A stretch of 64,000 nt of DNA from Bacillus sp. HNG. Lineage in GTDB: Bacteria > Bacillota > Bacilli > Bacillales > Bacillaceae_L. Below the pieces are notes generated by a model. It was not told the origin of the DNA. It did not search any database and was given only the letters and a program-made list of their open reading frames with translations. The position numbers were made by a program, and so were the translations under genes. The stretch covers positions 186,001-250,000 of the forward strand of contig NZ_QUQV01000006.1 of assembly GCF_003400205.1 (NCBI RefSeq), read 5' to 3'. Below are positions 16,970 to 25,596 of the stretch, piece by piece; position 1 is the first letter of the stretch; every line of letters starts with the position of its first letter.

Positions 16970-18277
16970 TTATTTTTCGGCAGCTAGAGCTTCCTCTTGC
17001 GTTTTTGCGAAATCTTCAGGTGTTGTTTGACCGCCAAATAATGCTTGAATTTGATTTAAATGCACATCAGCCACACCAGCAGACATTTGGACATCCGCAT
17101 AAAGTGTTAAGTTTGTCGCATTCCCTAGGTCGTTAAGAATGTCAATGTACATTTGGTCAAGTTCGCCGTTAGATGTATCTACAACTGTTGCAGGGATAAC
17201 ACCCGCATCAACAACTGAACGCTTGCCCCACTCATCAACCAAGTAAGAAACAAATTTCTTCGCTTCGTCTTTTACTTTTGATTGTTCAGATACGAATAAA
17301 CCAACACCAGGACCACCTACATAGCTGTCGATGTCACCTTTACCACCTTCATAGGTAGGGAACTTGAAATAACCGATTTTGTCTTTGAATTCCTGATCTA
17401 CATCAGGGCTAGTTGTATAGTTTGGTAATTCCCAAGTAGCCATTAAATACATAGCCGCTTGTTCGTTCATGAAATAACCTTTTGCTTCATCATTTGAAAG
17501 ACCATTAAAACCTTTAACAAAAGCACCCATATCTACAAGGTTTTTAACCTCTTCAGCCGCTTTTACTAAAGCTGGATCCTCAAAGCTTCCTGTGCGATTG
17601 ATTGCATTATTTAATGCATCAGGACCGCCAATTCTATCTGCAAGGTACATATACCACATAGAACCTGTCCAACGGTCTTTGTTTCCTAACGTGATTGGTG
17701 TAATACCGTTATCAGCAAGGGTTTCAACCACGTTTAAGAATTCATCATAAGTTTTTGGAGCTTCTAGATTGTATTTTTCAAAGATTTCTTTATTGTAATA
17801 AACTGGAGTAATGTTTAATTCTAATGGTAGAGCGTACGTCTTTTCGTCAACTGAAAAAGCATCAAGAGTACCAGCAACGAAATTATCTGCTTGAACGATA
17901 TCGTCTAGTGGTGCGAACATATTTCCATCAACGAAAGGCTTCATATAGCCAGCTGCCCATGTGATACCAACATCAGGAAGTTCATTTGAAGCAGATAGAA
18001 CCTTGATCTTTTCCTTGTATTGCTCGTTTCCTAAAATTTCAGTTTGGATGTCTACATCAGGGTGTTCATTTTCGTATGCCTTGATAATGTCATCTACGAT
18101 TGTGAACTGTGCATTTGAGCTGCCTTCAGGCCATAAATGCATCATTTTTACAACTGTTTTGTCACTGCTGGACCCACCGGATTCTTTAGCTGTATCATCA
18201 GATGAAGAACAACCTCCTAAAAGTAATCCACCGACTAGTGCCATAGATAACACGGTAGTAAACGCTTTCTTTTTCAT
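16970..18277 (-). CDS. Extracellular sugar-binding lipoprotein (ABC importer)
   Basis: 435 residues. A lipoprotein signal peptide ends in the lipobox LLGGC (Cys 23), followed by a Ser/Asp-rich linker. The mature part is a family-1 extracellular solute-binding protein (KMMHLWPEGSSNAQF, PDVGITWAAGYMKPF, ALPLELNITPVYYNKEIFEKY). It captures the sugar outside the membrane and delivers it to the two permeases encoded next. First gene of the importer operon; downstream of the YesM/YesN-type regulators. The first codons also contain a cre-like sequence (18257-18270). Confidence 0.93.
   Translation of the reverse strand: MKKKAFTTVLSMALVGGLLLGGCSSSDDTAKESGGSSSDKTVVKMMHLWPEGSSNAQFTIVDDIIKAYENEHPDVDIQTEILGNEQYKEKIKVLSASNELPDVGITWAAGYMKPFVDGNMFAPLDDIVQADNFVAGTLDAFSVDEKTYALPLELNITPVYYNKEIFEKYNLEAPKTYDEFLNVVETLADNGITPITLGNKDRWTGSMWYMYLADRIGGPDALNNAINRTGSFEDPALVKAAEEVKNLVDMGAFVKGFNGLSNDEAKGYFMNEQAAMYLMATWELPNYTTSPDVDQEFKDKIGYFKFPTYEGGKGDIDSYVGGPGVGLFVSEQSKVKDEAKKFVSYLVDEWGKRSVVDAGVIPATVVDTSNGELDQMYIDILNDLGNATNLTLYADVQMSAGVADVHLNQIQALFGGQTTPEDFAKTQEEALAAEK
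18257..18270 (-). promoter_or_regulatory. Candidate cre inside the first codons of the binding-protein gene
   Basis: On the coding strand AGAAAGCGTTTACT matches the CcpA consensus at all but the first position. Intragenic cre sites near start codons act as roadblocks in Bacillus. The match may partly reflect Lys-Lys-Lys-Ala-Phe-Thr codons. Confidence 0.4.
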
Positions 18278-18384
18278 TATTCAAAACCCCCTTAATTTGT
18301 TTTCCTCTTTGTCTTACACTTTAAGTCTACACTCTTGAAAACTATCAAAAAAGGGAACGGTGATTGGGAAAAATACTACTATTT

Positions 18385-19170
18385 TTAGAAAGCCCTTTCA
18401 TTGTTGGTTTTTCGGTATGCAGTTGGTGTCATATCCTCATATTCTTTAAAAATCTTAATGAAATATTTAGCAGTTTTGTAGCCGACTTCATCAGCAATTT
18501 CATTGATCGTAAGCTTGGTTGAAAGGAGCAGTTCTTTTGCATGTTGGATTCGACGTCTTGTTATATATTCACTAAAATTCACATTGACTTCCTCTTTGAA
18601 TAGCACACTAAAATAACTTGGGTTTAGATGGACATGGGCTGCAACTTCTTTCTGAGTGATTTCATCTTTGATATGGTGATCTATGTAGGTTAGGGCTTCA
18701 CGAATTGGATCTGAGGTTGTATCAATTTTGGTTGTGGCATCAACAATTTTTTCATCGACCACTTTTTCAATCATTCCAACTCTGAACTGTTTTTCCAAAA
18801 CCTGTACTGCTTCTTCAACCGCCTCAATAAGCTTGCTTTTGCTAATAGGCTTTAAGAGATAATTGACAACACCAAGTCGAAGCGCTTCTTGGGCGTATTC
18901 AAACTCGGAGTATGCAGATATGACAATGACTACAGGGGACATTCCTTTTTCTTGTATTGATTTTAAAAGTTGAAGACCTGTCATCTCAGGCATCCGAATA
19001 TCCGATAACAAAATATGAATCTTTTGCTTTTCCGCAATTTGTAAAACTTCCTCACCGCTTTCGGCAGTGAGGATTGAAAATTCGCCACTATTCCAAGTTT
19101 CCAACGTTCTATGCAAGCCTTGCCTTGTTCTTGGTTCGTCATCAACAATGACAATATTTTTGATATACAT
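18385..19170 (-). CDS. YesN-type response regulator with AraC DNA-binding domain
   Basis: 261 residues. The receiver domain has VIVDDEPRTRQG, the phospho-Asp in LLSDIRMPEMTG and Lys in LLKPISK; the C-terminal AraC double helix-turn-helix includes HLNPSYFSVLFKEE and INEIADEVGYKTAKYFIKIFKEY. Start: ATG at 19170 follows GGGGG by about 8 nt and lies one base after the kinase stop; the longer frame up to 19233 lies inside the kinase gene and is rejected. Partner of the upstream kinase and the likely activator of the sugar importer operon. Confidence 0.93.
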   Translation of the reverse strand: MYIKNIVIVDDEPRTRQGLHRTLETWNSGEFSILTAESGEEVLQIAEKQKIHILLSDIRMPEMTGLQLLKSIQEKGMSPVVIVISAYSEFEYAQEALRLGVVNYLLKPISKSKLIEAVEEAVQVLEKQFRVGMIEKVVDEKIVDATTKIDTTSDPIREALTYIDHHIKDEITQKEVAAHVHLNPSYFSVLFKEEVNVNFSEYITRRRIQHAKELLLSTKLTINEIADEVGYKTAKYFIKIFKEYEDMTPTAYRKTNNERAF

Positions 19171-19171
19171 A

Positions 19172-20893
19172 CTAGTTCCCCCTAATCGGAATTTCAAATG
19201 AAATTCGTGTTCCTTTATTTGGCTCACTTTCAATTAAAAGTTCACTATGCAATTTCTCGTTGTAATAGAGTTTTAAACGTTTATTTACATTAGAGATGGC
19301 TATTCCCTTTCCTCTTGACGAAGCGACAGCTCCGTTATTCATCGATTCTTGAATTTGGTGAATACGCTCTAACTTCATTCCAGGTCCATTATCCTCTACA
19401 GCAATCCTAATCACATCGGTTTTAACTGGTTCGACTGTAACAGTAACTAGACTATCCCCAACTTTGTTTCCGGCTCCATGCAGAATTGCGTTTTCAACAA
19501 GCGGCTGGATAATTAGCTTTGGAATTCGAACTTTCTCAAATTCTTGTGGCACTGAGACTTGCCAATCCAAGCGGTCTCCAAAACGCATTTTCATAATTTC
19601 CATATAGTCACCAATGTGTTTGATTTCATCCTTTAAAAAGACCCAATCATCGTCGGTCTCTTTGGTTATTGTGTAACGAAATAAATCTGACATGGCAATG
19701 ACAACTTCGGACAATTCATCTTCATTTTTTTCTTCAAGTGACCAATGGAGAGAATCAAGAGTATTGAAGAGAAAATGCGGATTAATTTGTGCTTGAAGTG
19801 CTTTTAACTCACTTCGACTCCGTAATATCTCTTTTTGGTAGACCATTCTTATTAGGTGGTTAGTTTCCTTCACCAACTGATTGTACGTACTATTTAGTTC
19901 GTTGATTTCATTGACCGACGAAACCTCGGGGTTCAGGGTTAAGGTACCTTGGCCAGCATACTGCATTGTTTTTGTTAGTCGGACAATTGGCCGGGTAATA
20001 ACTGTTGACAAAAATAATGAAAAAATCATAAAAATAATCGCGCCAACTACTCCAGATAAGATAATCCCTGTCCGAATTCCCGCAAGTCCCTCTGTAAGTT
20101 CACTTACAGGAGTTAAAATCAGGACAGTCCATCCTGTGAGATTGGAGGTTTCCTTGTTTACGATGTAATCGCCTTCATTAAGGTGAATGGTTCCTCCAGG
20201 ATTTGAAATGATTTCTAAGATGTCACCATTGTAATTCTGAACAATTGGCTTTTCATTTTCGTCCAAAAGAATGGAGTATTGGTTGTTTGATTTTGCAAAC
20301 TGAAAATGATCTCGGTTAATGCTTATTAAGAGGTATCCGCCATTTTTATATTTCCGTTCGATTAAACTAACCCTACGGATGGCAAGGAAATTGTTTTTAT
20401 CCTGGGGATCATCTCCAATCCAAACTAATCCACCTTTTGCGTCATTTGCCTTTTCAACCCACTTTTTATCTATTCGGTTTTTTAATAGGTCTTCATCAAG
20501 AGGAATGACGCGCTGCTGTTCCTTTGAAAAAATCTGAAACGAAAAGATACCATCGGTGTTCCCCATAATGCGATTAACTTGTCCCATTAATTGTTGACGA
20601 TCATGAAACGAGATCTCTTTTCCGTCGTATATTTTTGTGAGGATTTCTTGAACTCTTTCATCTGTAATTACAAGTTTTGAAGACATATTAATTTGTTCGT
20701 ACAAAGAATCAATTCTGCCGTTAGCCTCGATTGCAACCTGGTGGATTTGCTTTTCAGCATTATTTTTTAATAGAGTGGAAACCTGTCTTAATGTTAATAG
20801 ACCTACAATCAAAAGGACGATAATCATTACAAATAAAAAGATAAACAATATTTGATTGCGTAATGTGTTCCATTTTTTTAATTGCTTAAGCAT
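19172..20893 (-). CDS. YesM-type sensor histidine kinase
   Basis: 573 residues. One N-terminal helix (LFIFLFVMIIVLLIVGLLTL), a large extracytoplasmic sensor domain (about 40-265), a second helix (GIILSGVVGAIIFMIFSLFL), HAMP, then the His_kinase domain with the phospho-accepting His in LQAQINPHFLFNTLDSL (about residue 370) and an ATPase with N box PLVENAILHG and G box VEDNGPGMK. This is the LytS/YesM class. Sensors of this class usually detect a carbohydrate or its binding protein; here xylo-oligosaccharide availability is the natural guess. Confidence 0.94.
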   Translation of the reverse strand: MLKQLKKWNTLRNQILFIFLFVMIIVLLIVGLLTLRQVSTLLKNNAEKQIHQVAIEANGRIDSLYEQINMSSKLVITDERVQEILTKIYDGKEISFHDRQQLMGQVNRIMGNTDGIFSFQIFSKEQQRVIPLDEDLLKNRIDKKWVEKANDAKGGLVWIGDDPQDKNNFLAIRRVSLIERKYKNGGYLLISINRDHFQFAKSNNQYSILLDENEKPIVQNYNGDILEIISNPGGTIHLNEGDYIVNKETSNLTGWTVLILTPVSELTEGLAGIRTGIILSGVVGAIIFMIFSLFLSTVITRPIVRLTKTMQYAGQGTLTLNPEVSSVNEINELNSTYNQLVKETNHLIRMVYQKEILRSRSELKALQAQINPHFLFNTLDSLHWSLEEKNEDELSEVVIAMSDLFRYTITKETDDDWVFLKDEIKHIGDYMEIMKMRFGDRLDWQVSVPQEFEKVRIPKLIIQPLVENAILHGAGNKVGDSLVTVTVEPVKTDVIRIAVEDNGPGMKLERIHQIQESMNNGAVASSRGKGIAISNVNKRLKLYYNEKLHSELLIESEPNKGTRISFEIPIRGN

Positions 20894-21181
20894 AGGGAGT
20901 CGCCTTTCTTATGACGTAAATTAAAATATTCCTATTAACAGTTACCTTTGTAAAGTTATGAAACGAAAGTACTAGGTTTTAGTTCAATTTTATCATTTAA
21001 TCTATAAAAATTAAATGATTGTTTATTGATTAGACTAAGAGGGGGTGTAGTCAAATAGGTAGAATCCTTTTATAAAACATGGAAGTAAAAACGAAACTCC
21101 AGTTATCGTTATTAAAAAAGGTATTGACTAAGTAGTCTAAAATGTTTTAACATTCTTATTAAATCCTTTAATAATGCGATT

Positions 21182-21290
21182 CTTCTTATCAAGAGAGGTG
21201 GAGGGACTGACCCTGCGAAGCCTCGGCAACCAGTATTGAATGCCCGGTGCCAAGTTCAGAGGAAGTATTTCTATTCCGAAGATGAGAAGG
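21182..21290 (+). promoter_or_regulatory. S-box (SAM-I) riboswitch, copy 1
   Basis: The P1 stem pairs CTTATC (21185-21190) with GATGAG (21281-21286). The conserved core is present: AAGAGAGGTGGAGGGACTG, CCCTGCGAAGCC, CGGCAACC and GGTGCCAA followed by TTC...GAA and GAAGATGAGAAGG. It binds S-adenosylmethionine and controls an adjacent terminator. No open reading frame follows before the second riboswitch, which starts about 200 bp later with its own promoter. Confidence 0.93.
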
Positions 21291-21325
21291 TGGACGAACG
21301 AATATGTTTGATGTATGTTCTTGTA

Positions 21326-21356
21326 CCCCTTCTGTTTTCTTATAGAAGGGGTTTTT
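21326..21356 (+). terminator. Expression-platform terminator of S-box copy 1
   Basis: CCCCTTCT / AGAAGGGG with a 10-nt loop and TTTTT. Confidence 0.9.
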
Positions 21357-21413
21357 ATTGTTAAAAAAGACTAGAGGCAATTATAAGAAAACATGAATTT
21401 TTCAAAAAATACA

Positions 21414-21442
21414 TTGACTGTAAAAATGATGTATTTTATAAT
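21414..21442 (+). promoter_or_regulatory. Promoter between the two S-boxes
   Basis: TTGACT (21414-21419), a 17-bp spacer and TATAAT (21437-21442), about 50 bp before the second riboswitch. This lets the second riboswitch and the metY-like gene be transcribed independently of the first. Confidence 0.85.
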
Positions 21443-21494
21443 ACTTTATATGGTTGAAGTGTTAACGTGTTATCACGTCAAATTAATAAAGAAT

Positions 21495-21604
21495 TCTTAT
21501 CCAGAGTGACTGAGGGAACAGGCCCGTAGAAGTCCAGCAACCTTCAAGTTAAAGCTTGAAAAGGTGCTAATTCCTGCAGATGCAAAAGCATCTGAAAGAT
21601 AAGA
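21495..21604 (+). promoter_or_regulatory. S-box (SAM-I) riboswitch, copy 2
   Basis: P1 pairs CTTATC (21496-21501) with GATAAG (21598-21603). The core shows AGAGTGACTGAGGGA, GGCCCGTAGAAG, CAGCAACC, a P3-like stem (TTCAAG/CTTGAA) and GGTGCTAATTCC followed by a 3' hairpin TGCAGATGC/GCATCTG. It is directly upstream of the homocysteine synthase gene, the expected target of SAM control. Confidence 0.93.
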
Positions 21605-21608
21605 TGAG

Positions 21609-21639
21609 GCCCCCTCTTCTTATGTTGAGGGGGCTTTTT
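21609..21639 (+). terminator. Expression-platform terminator of S-box copy 2
   Basis: GCCCCCTC / GAGGGGGC stem with TTTTT tail, the SAM-dependent terminator ahead of the metY-like gene. Confidence 0.9.
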
Positions 21640-21709
21640 ATTTACATAAAGTAAAAGGGTAATCAACTAATCAAGAAAACTCTTGAAAATTAACTTGGAG
21701 GTTTAAACA

Positions 21710-23509
21710 ATGACAAAACAATATGAAACGTATGATGATGAAACGATACTTTTACATGGAGGTCAATCTCCAGATCCAACAACTGGTTCACGTGCAGTGC
21801 CAATTTATCAAACTAGTTCTTTCGTATTTCATAATACAGATCATGCTCAAAGTCTATTTAGTCTTGATGAGTCAGGTAATATTTATTCTCGAATTGGTAA
21901 CCCGACTGTTGATGTGCTTGAGAAACGGATTGCGTTGTTGGAAGATGGTGTCGCAGCTGTAGCAACATCTTCAGGAATGGCCGCAATTGCACTATCCATT
22001 ATGAACGTCGCACAAGCAGGAGACGAAATTGTAGCAGCTTCAAATTTATATGGCGGAACTTACAATCTTTTCGCTGTTACCCTTCCGAAATATGGAATCA
22101 AGACTCATTTCGTTGATCCAACAGATCCTGAGAATTTTAGAAAAGCGATTACGCCGAAAACAAAGGCCGTATTTGCTGAAACGATTGGAAACCCAAGCTT
22201 GCATGTGCTAGATATTGAAGCGGTATCAGCGATTGCACATGAAAATGGAGTACCGCTCATTATTGATAATACATTTGCTTCTCCATATGTTTGTAAACCA
22301 ATCCAATTTGGTGCTGATATAGTGGTTCACTCCGCAACAAAGTGGATAGGTGGTCATGGAACTACTATTGGTGGGTTAGTCGTTGATGGAGGTCGTTTTA
22401 ATTGGAACAGTGAAAAGTTCCCAGGATTTACAGAGCCAGATCAAAGCTATAACGGGATTAAGTATGCGAATGAATTTGGAACGTTAGCATTTAGTACAAA
22501 GCTTAGAGTGCAGCTATTAAGAGACTTTGGTTCATCTTTAAGTCCACATAGTGCATTCCTATTGATACAGGGTCTTGAAACATTACACTTAAGAATCGAA
22601 AAGCATAATGAAAATGCATTGAAAGTTGCAAAATTCTTAAAAGACCATCCTGCGGTTGAATGGGTTTCATACCCTGGTCTAGAAGAGCATCCAGCACATG
22701 AACTAGCTACTAAATATTTGCGTTCCGGATATGGTTCTATCGTGAACTTTGGCATTAAGGGTGGTAGAGAAACTGGTAAGAAAGTAATTAATAACATTGC
22801 GTTATGGTCACATGTGGCCAATGTTGGAGATGCCAAGTCACTTATTATTCACCCAGCCTCAACAACTCATCAGCAGCTAAGTGCGGAAGAGTTAGTAAAA
22901 ACAGGAGTAAGTGAAGAATTAATCCGTTTATCTGTTGGTATTGAATCATACCGTGATTTAGTTAATGACTTGGATCAGGCATTTTATGAAGCGACAGGTA
23001 TTTCATCAAAAGGTGAACAAAAAGGTGAAACAGCAGTTAACGATGAGGGAGTCATTCGCTGGGCACTTCAATCAACATTTATCCGTGAAGAAGTTGATGG
23101 AAAGGAAGTTCAGCGTGCAAAAACGATTGCGGTTGTTGGTCTAAGTGGTAATCCAGCTCGCCCAAGTTACAGACTTGCACGGAAAATGCAGCGTTTAGGT
23201 TATAAAATTATCCCGGTTAATCCAAGGGAAACTGAAGTACTCGGTGAACTGGCATATCCAGATTTAACATCTATTCCGGTTAAGGTTGATATCGTTCAAG
23301 TATTCCGCAGCCCTGAAGCGGCAATTGGCGTTGCGGTAGAAGCAGCAAAAATACAGCCTAAGGTCTTCTGGCTACAAGAAGGAGTCATTTCTCCAAGGGC
23401 AGTTGAGGTTGCAAAGGAAGCGGGTCTTGAGGTTGTTCAAAACAGATGTACCTATAAGGAAGCACAACGTCTTAGAGGTGCAATTGTAACGTATGCCTGT
23501 GAAATTTAA
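21710..23509 (+). CDS. metY: O-acetylhomoserine sulfhydrylase fused to a CoA-binding domain
   Basis: 599 residues; ordinary MetY enzymes have about 430. Residues 1-435 are a complete Cys/Met-metabolism PLP enzyme: [13 protein letters not shown] at the start, YSRIGNPT, the aldimine Lys in [10 protein letters not shown] (Lys 211) and the C-terminal [10 protein letters not shown]. It makes homocysteine from O-acetylhomoserine and sulfide. After a short linker, residues 445-599 form a CoA_binding_2 Rossmann domain ([31 protein letters not shown]) with the conserved Cys 580 in [10 protein letters not shown]. The free-standing version (YneT/YccU-like) is a separate protein in many bacteria. Two S-box riboswitches precede the gene, so it is turned on when SAM is low. 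One continuous frame, no sign of error. Confidence 0.93.
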   Translation: MTKQYETYDDETILLHGGQSPDPTTGSRAVPIYQTSSFVFHNTDHAQSLFSLDESGNIYSRIGNPTVDVLEKRIALLEDGVAAVATSSGMAAIALSIMNVAQAGDEIVAASNLYGGTYNLFAVTLPKYGIKTHFVDPTDPENFRKAITPKTKAVFAETIGNPSLHVLDIEAVSAIAHENGVPLIIDNTFASPYVCKPIQFGADIVVHSATKWIGGHGTTIGGLVVDGGRFNWNSEKFPGFTEPDQSYNGIKYANEFGTLAFSTKLRVQLLRDFGSSLSPHSAFLLIQGLETLHLRIEKHNENALKVAKFLKDHPAVEWVSYPGLEEHPAHELATKYLRSGYGSIVNFGIKGGRETGKKVINNIALWSHVANVGDAKSLIIHPASTTHQQLSAEELVKTGVSEELIRLSVGIESYRDLVNDLDQAFYEATGISSKGEQKGETAVNDEGVIRWALQSTFIREEVDGKEVQRAKTIAVVGLSGNPARPSYRLARKMQRLGYKIIPVNPRETEVLGELAYPDLTSIPVKVDIVQVFRSPEAAIGVAVEAAKIQPKVFWLQEGVISPRAVEVAKEAGLEVVQNRCTYKEAQRLRGAIVTYACEI

Positions 23510-23522
23510 CTTTAATTTGCAA

Positions 23523-23548
23523 ATCCCCTACCTCTAAAGGTAGGGGAT
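23523..23548 (+). terminator. Hairpin after metY
   Basis: A perfect 10-bp stem (ATCCCCTACC / GGTAGGGGAT) with a 6-nt loop but no T-tract, so possibly an mRNA-stabilising hairpin rather than a full terminator. Confidence 0.55.
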
Positions 23549-23631
23549 GAATGTAAAGGTGTTATTGAATGATGACTAAGGGATAGGTGCAGAGAGAATA
23601 AAGCTTCTCTTAGTATGAGGGAGGAAGAGAA

Positions 23632-25596
23632 ATGACAACTCAACATAATATACTAGAATCCAAGGTTCTATGGGAGCCAAGTGAAACATGGATTTCACAG
23701 TCAAATTTGATGAAATTTTCACAAAAGGTGGGTATTCCGCTCCTGCCCTATGAACGCTTTCATCGCTGGTCGGTCGCTCAGCCTGAAACATTCTGGTCAG
23801 CAGTTTGGGATTTTTCAGATGTTATTGGAGATAAAGGCGTGAAAATTATGGTTCCACCAAGCGATGGGGGAATGCTTGGTACCCAATGGTTTCCTAATTC
23901 TAGATTAAACTTTGCAGAAAACATTTTACGTGGTGATGACGGGCAGCAAGCAGTTATTGAGGCAAACGAAAATGGCGTCTCTCAAACGATTACAATGGGA
24001 GAGCTGCGAAATATGGTGGCAAGGGCTCAGTATGGGTTGAAGAGTTTAGGAGTAAGTGCTGGAGACCGTGTTGCTGGAGTTGTAACAAATGGAATAGAAA
24101 GTTTCGTAGCCTTATTGGCAACCACCTCGTTAGGCGCTGTTTGGACATCTTGCTCCCCTGATTTTGGTTCAAAGGGGATTATTGATCGAGTTGGGCAAGT
24201 TCATCCAAAGGTATTAATTGCAACTTTGGATTATCAATATAATGGAAAGTTTTATGATATTCGAGAGAACATCTCAGCTGTAAGTAAGGTACTGAACGAT
24301 GTTTCAACGATCGTAACCTTATCTGAAGACGCAAATTTATCCATAAATCAAACAACGAACGTAATGAGCTGGCAGGAGCTATGTCAAAATGGATCCTCTG
24401 ATTTAGAGTTTACTCGAGTTCCCTTCAATCATCCTCTTTACATCCTTTATACATCGGGGACTACTGGACTGCCAAAGGCTATTGTTCATTCAGTCGGTGG
24501 TACATTAATTCAACACTTGAAGGAACACCAGTTGCATTGTGATGTGAAAGCTGGAGATATCATGTTCTGGTACACAAATACTGCATGGATGATGTACCCT
24601 TGGCTTCTTTCAGGATTAGCCAGTGGTGCAGCGATTCTTCTCTATGATGGGTCACCTATACCTAAAGCGAATGTGGGGATACTTTGGGAGATAGCTGAAG
24701 AAATTGGACTTACACATTTCGGAACGAGCCCGAAGTATTTAGATACCTTAATGAAGTCGGGGTATCAGGTAGGGAAAAGTCATAATCTGTCCCGATTGAG
24801 AAGTGTCCTTTCTTGTGGAGCACCGTTAGCAGCAGAACAATATGACTGGATTTATAACGAAATCAAGCAGGATATCATGTTGGCTTCGATTTCAGGTGGT
24901 ACCGAAATCATCGGATGCTTTGTGATGGGTTCCCCTGTGCATCCAGTAAGGCGGGGGGAAATCACCTGTAAAGCACTTGGAATGGCAGTTGATGTGCTCG
25001 ATAACCGAGGTGTATCTGTCATCCATCAAAAAGGGGAGTTAGTGTGTACGAAGGCTTTTCCAAGTATGCCAATTACATTCTGGGGAGAAGACGGAGATAA
25101 GCGCTACTATTCCGCCTATTTTGCAGAACGTCCTGGAATATGGTCACATGGTGACTTTGCTGAACAGACAATAGAGCAATCGTTGATCATTTACGGAAGA
25201 GCTGATACCACGCTTAATCCTGGAGGCGTGCGGATTGGAACTGCGGAGATTTATCGTGTTGTGGAGCAAATTCCACAAGTCCAGGACTCGATCGTTTTTG
25301 GTTTCCCTGTTGATAATGACGAGGAGATTGTGCTGTGTGTCGTTACTGAGGATGGGCAACTTGACGGTACATTAGTAGAACATATCCGTAAGGAAGTCAG
25401 GAAAAAAGCTTCGCCACGACATGTGCCAAGACGTATTTACAGTGTCAAAGAGATTCCTTATACAATTAACGGAAAAAAGGTAGAGGGGGCAGTTCGTTCA
25501 ACTGTGCTTGGACAGTCAATTAAGAACAAGGGTTCACTTGCCAATCCAGAATGCCTAGAAGAATTTAGCAGCTTGTCTGAAAGGAGTTTCTTATAA
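23632..25596 (+). CDS. Acetoacetate-CoA ligase
   Basis: 654 residues, the normal size for AacS of the acyl-adenylate family. Visible: the N-terminal TWFPNSRLNFAENIL segment shared with acetyl-CoA synthetase-like enzymes, the phosphate loop YTSGTTGLPK (273-282), SGGTEIIGCF, HGDFAE, GRADTTLNPGGVRIG and the C-terminal catalytic Lys in TINGKKVEG. It activates acetoacetate (or a similar 3-oxo acid) to the CoA ester with ATP. It opens an operon with a thiolase-fold protein, a DUF35 protein, a transporter and acetyl-CoA acetyltransferase; the next gene begins at the base after this stop codon. Confidence 0.93.
   Translation: MTTQHNILESKVLWEPSETWISQSNLMKFSQKVGIPLLPYERFHRWSVAQPETFWSAVWDFSDVIGDKGVKIMVPPSDGGMLGTQWFPNSRLNFAENILRGDDGQQAVIEANENGVSQTITMGELRNMVARAQYGLKSLGVSAGDRVAGVVTNGIESFVALLATTSLGAVWTSCSPDFGSKGIIDRVGQVHPKVLIATLDYQYNGKFYDIRENISAVSKVLNDVSTIVTLSEDANLSINQTTNVMSWQELCQNGSSDLEFTRVPFNHPLYILYTSGTTGLPKAIVHSVGGTLIQHLKEHQLHCDVKAGDIMFWYTNTAWMMYPWLLSGLASGAAILLYDGSPIPKANVGILWEIAEEIGLTHFGTSPKYLDTLMKSGYQVGKSHNLSRLRSVLSCGAPLAAEQYDWIYNEIKQDIMLASISGGTEIIGCFVMGSPVHPVRRGEITCKALGMAVDVLDNRGVSVIHQKGELVCTKAFPSMPITFWGEDGDKRYYSAYFAERPGIWSHGDFAEQTIEQSLIIYGRADTTLNPGGVRIGTAEIYRVVEQIPQVQDSIVFGFPVDNDEEIVLCVVTEDGQLDGTLVEHIRKEVRKKASPRHVPRRIYSVKEIPYTINGKKVEGAVRSTVLGQSIKNKGSLANPECLEEFSSLSERSFL

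Noticed and set aside
21189-21380. Minus-strand open frame of 63 codons
   Set aside because: It overlaps the first S-box riboswitch and its terminator in antisense; no ribosome-binding site.
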